From Trichoplax sp. H2 (taxonomy: Eukaryota; Placozoa; Uniplacotomia; Trichoplacea), in contig NOWV01000085.1 in the NCBI GenBank assembly GCA_003344405.1, positions 186,001 through 250,000 of the forward strand: a stretch of DNA of 64,000 nt. Reading direction: 5' to 3'. Shown here piece after piece: positions 63,655 through 64,000 of this stretch. The notes below the pieces were generated by a model. It had not been told where the DNA came from. It saw only the letters and a program-made list of their open reading frames with translations, and made no database searches. Made by a program: the position numbers and the translations under genes. Numbering within the stretch: position 1 is the first letter of the stretch; the number at the start of each line of letters is the position of its first letter.

Positions 63655-64000
63655 ATGGATAAATTCGGCATTTCTCTATTTAGAACCCCAATGCATCGCT
63701 TTGAAGCCAAAGTTAAAGCTATCTGTGATGATTTTATCGTTCATGAGATTGATCTAAATGGCAATATCATACAGTTATCGGATCAGCCTGAAACTGTCAA
63801 TGTATCAATGTTAGCACAAACCACCGATACTAGCATTGCAAGTGATCATCAGCAATATTGGAATGTTGACGTGGAGAACTTTGAAGAAATAATTGCTAAT
63901 TTAGCGAATGTTATAACCGAGCAACAGTTACAAAGTTTACAACAATTAGCTCATCAGCATCATCAGGCTGATAATGAGGATAGCCATCACCAAATTATCA
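63655..64000 (+). CDS. PUS7: TruD-family tRNA/mRNA pseudouridine synthase, PUS7-like (5' part)
   Basis: The frame is open from the ATG at 63655 to the end of the window (115 codons), so the gene continues to the right. The segment MDKFGISLFRT, then FEAKVKAICDDFIVHEIDLN with GNIIQLSD, matches the N-terminal part of PUS7/TruD enzymes, which have a KQRYSDFxVxEI element here. The catalytic aspartate region lies beyond the window. The rest of the visible part is glutamine- and histidine-rich and probably a family-specific insertion. PUS7 converts uridine to pseudouridine in tRNA and mRNA. The frame is also open upstream to 63565 with no ATG, so a 5' exon spliced into this segment is possible. PUS7L is an alternative. 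Confidence 0.75.
   Translation, partial: MDKFGISLFRTPMHRFEAKVKAICDDFIVHEIDLNGNIIQLSDQPETVNVSMLAQTTDTSIASDHQQYWNVDVENFEEIIANLANVITEQQLQSLQQLAHQHHQADNEDSHHQII

Overview
This is an AT-rich eukaryotic window with split genes. Every confident gene has short exons joined by GT-AG introns, mostly about 60-150 nt, with a few introns of 1-4 kb near 5' ends. The gene set (two MPP-type MAGUK scaffolds, the RAB3GAP1 catalytic subunit, an ACAD11-type kinase/dehydrogenase fusion, CSN8, LRRC47, glutaredoxin, NSF and a TruD/PUS7 enzyme) is that of an animal. Compact introns, low GC and vertebrate-like gene structures would suit an early-branching animal such as a placozoan. That placement is inference, and I cannot confirm a species from the sequence alone.

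Layout, left to right: the 3' end of an unassigned + gene (152-1008); an MPP2/MPP6-like MAGUK on - (3021-10808) with a 3.85 kb first intron; a repeat-rich intergenic block (10809-14199); RAB3GAP1 on - (14200-23249); a long, mostly empty stretch (23250-30974) with a possible orphan exon and a 228-bp tandem duplication; ACAD11 on + (30975-36673); COPS8/CSN8 on - (37368-39473); an MPP3/MPP7-like MAGUK on + (43226-46819); LRRC47 on - (48474-51031), divergent from a two-exon glutaredoxin on + (51394-52413); an intergenic block with a Helitron/PIF1 helicase relic and a candidate MITE (52414-55689); NSF on + (55690-62232); and the 5' end of a PUS7-like gene on + (63655-64000). For seven of the genes the spliced exons restore one continuous frame from ATG to stop, with a length close to the known family. 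RAB3GAP1 also closes in frame but has two junctions that are not settled.

Functionally, NSF and RAB3GAP1 both act in SNARE/Rab-controlled vesicle fusion, and the two MAGUKs are cell-cortex and polarity scaffolds. The linkage of an MPP2/6-type and an MPP3/7-type gene matches the adjacent human MPP2-MPP3 pair at 17q21.31, the band that also carries NSF, so part of the window may be conserved synteny.

The most unusual non-coding signal is a pentanucleotide/palindromic word family built on TACAG/CTGTA and GTAC (for example TACTGTACAGTA). It occurs in clusters just upstream of most gene starts and in long first introns, and is nearly absent from coding stretches. It may be a promoter element, a mobile microsatellite, or both.
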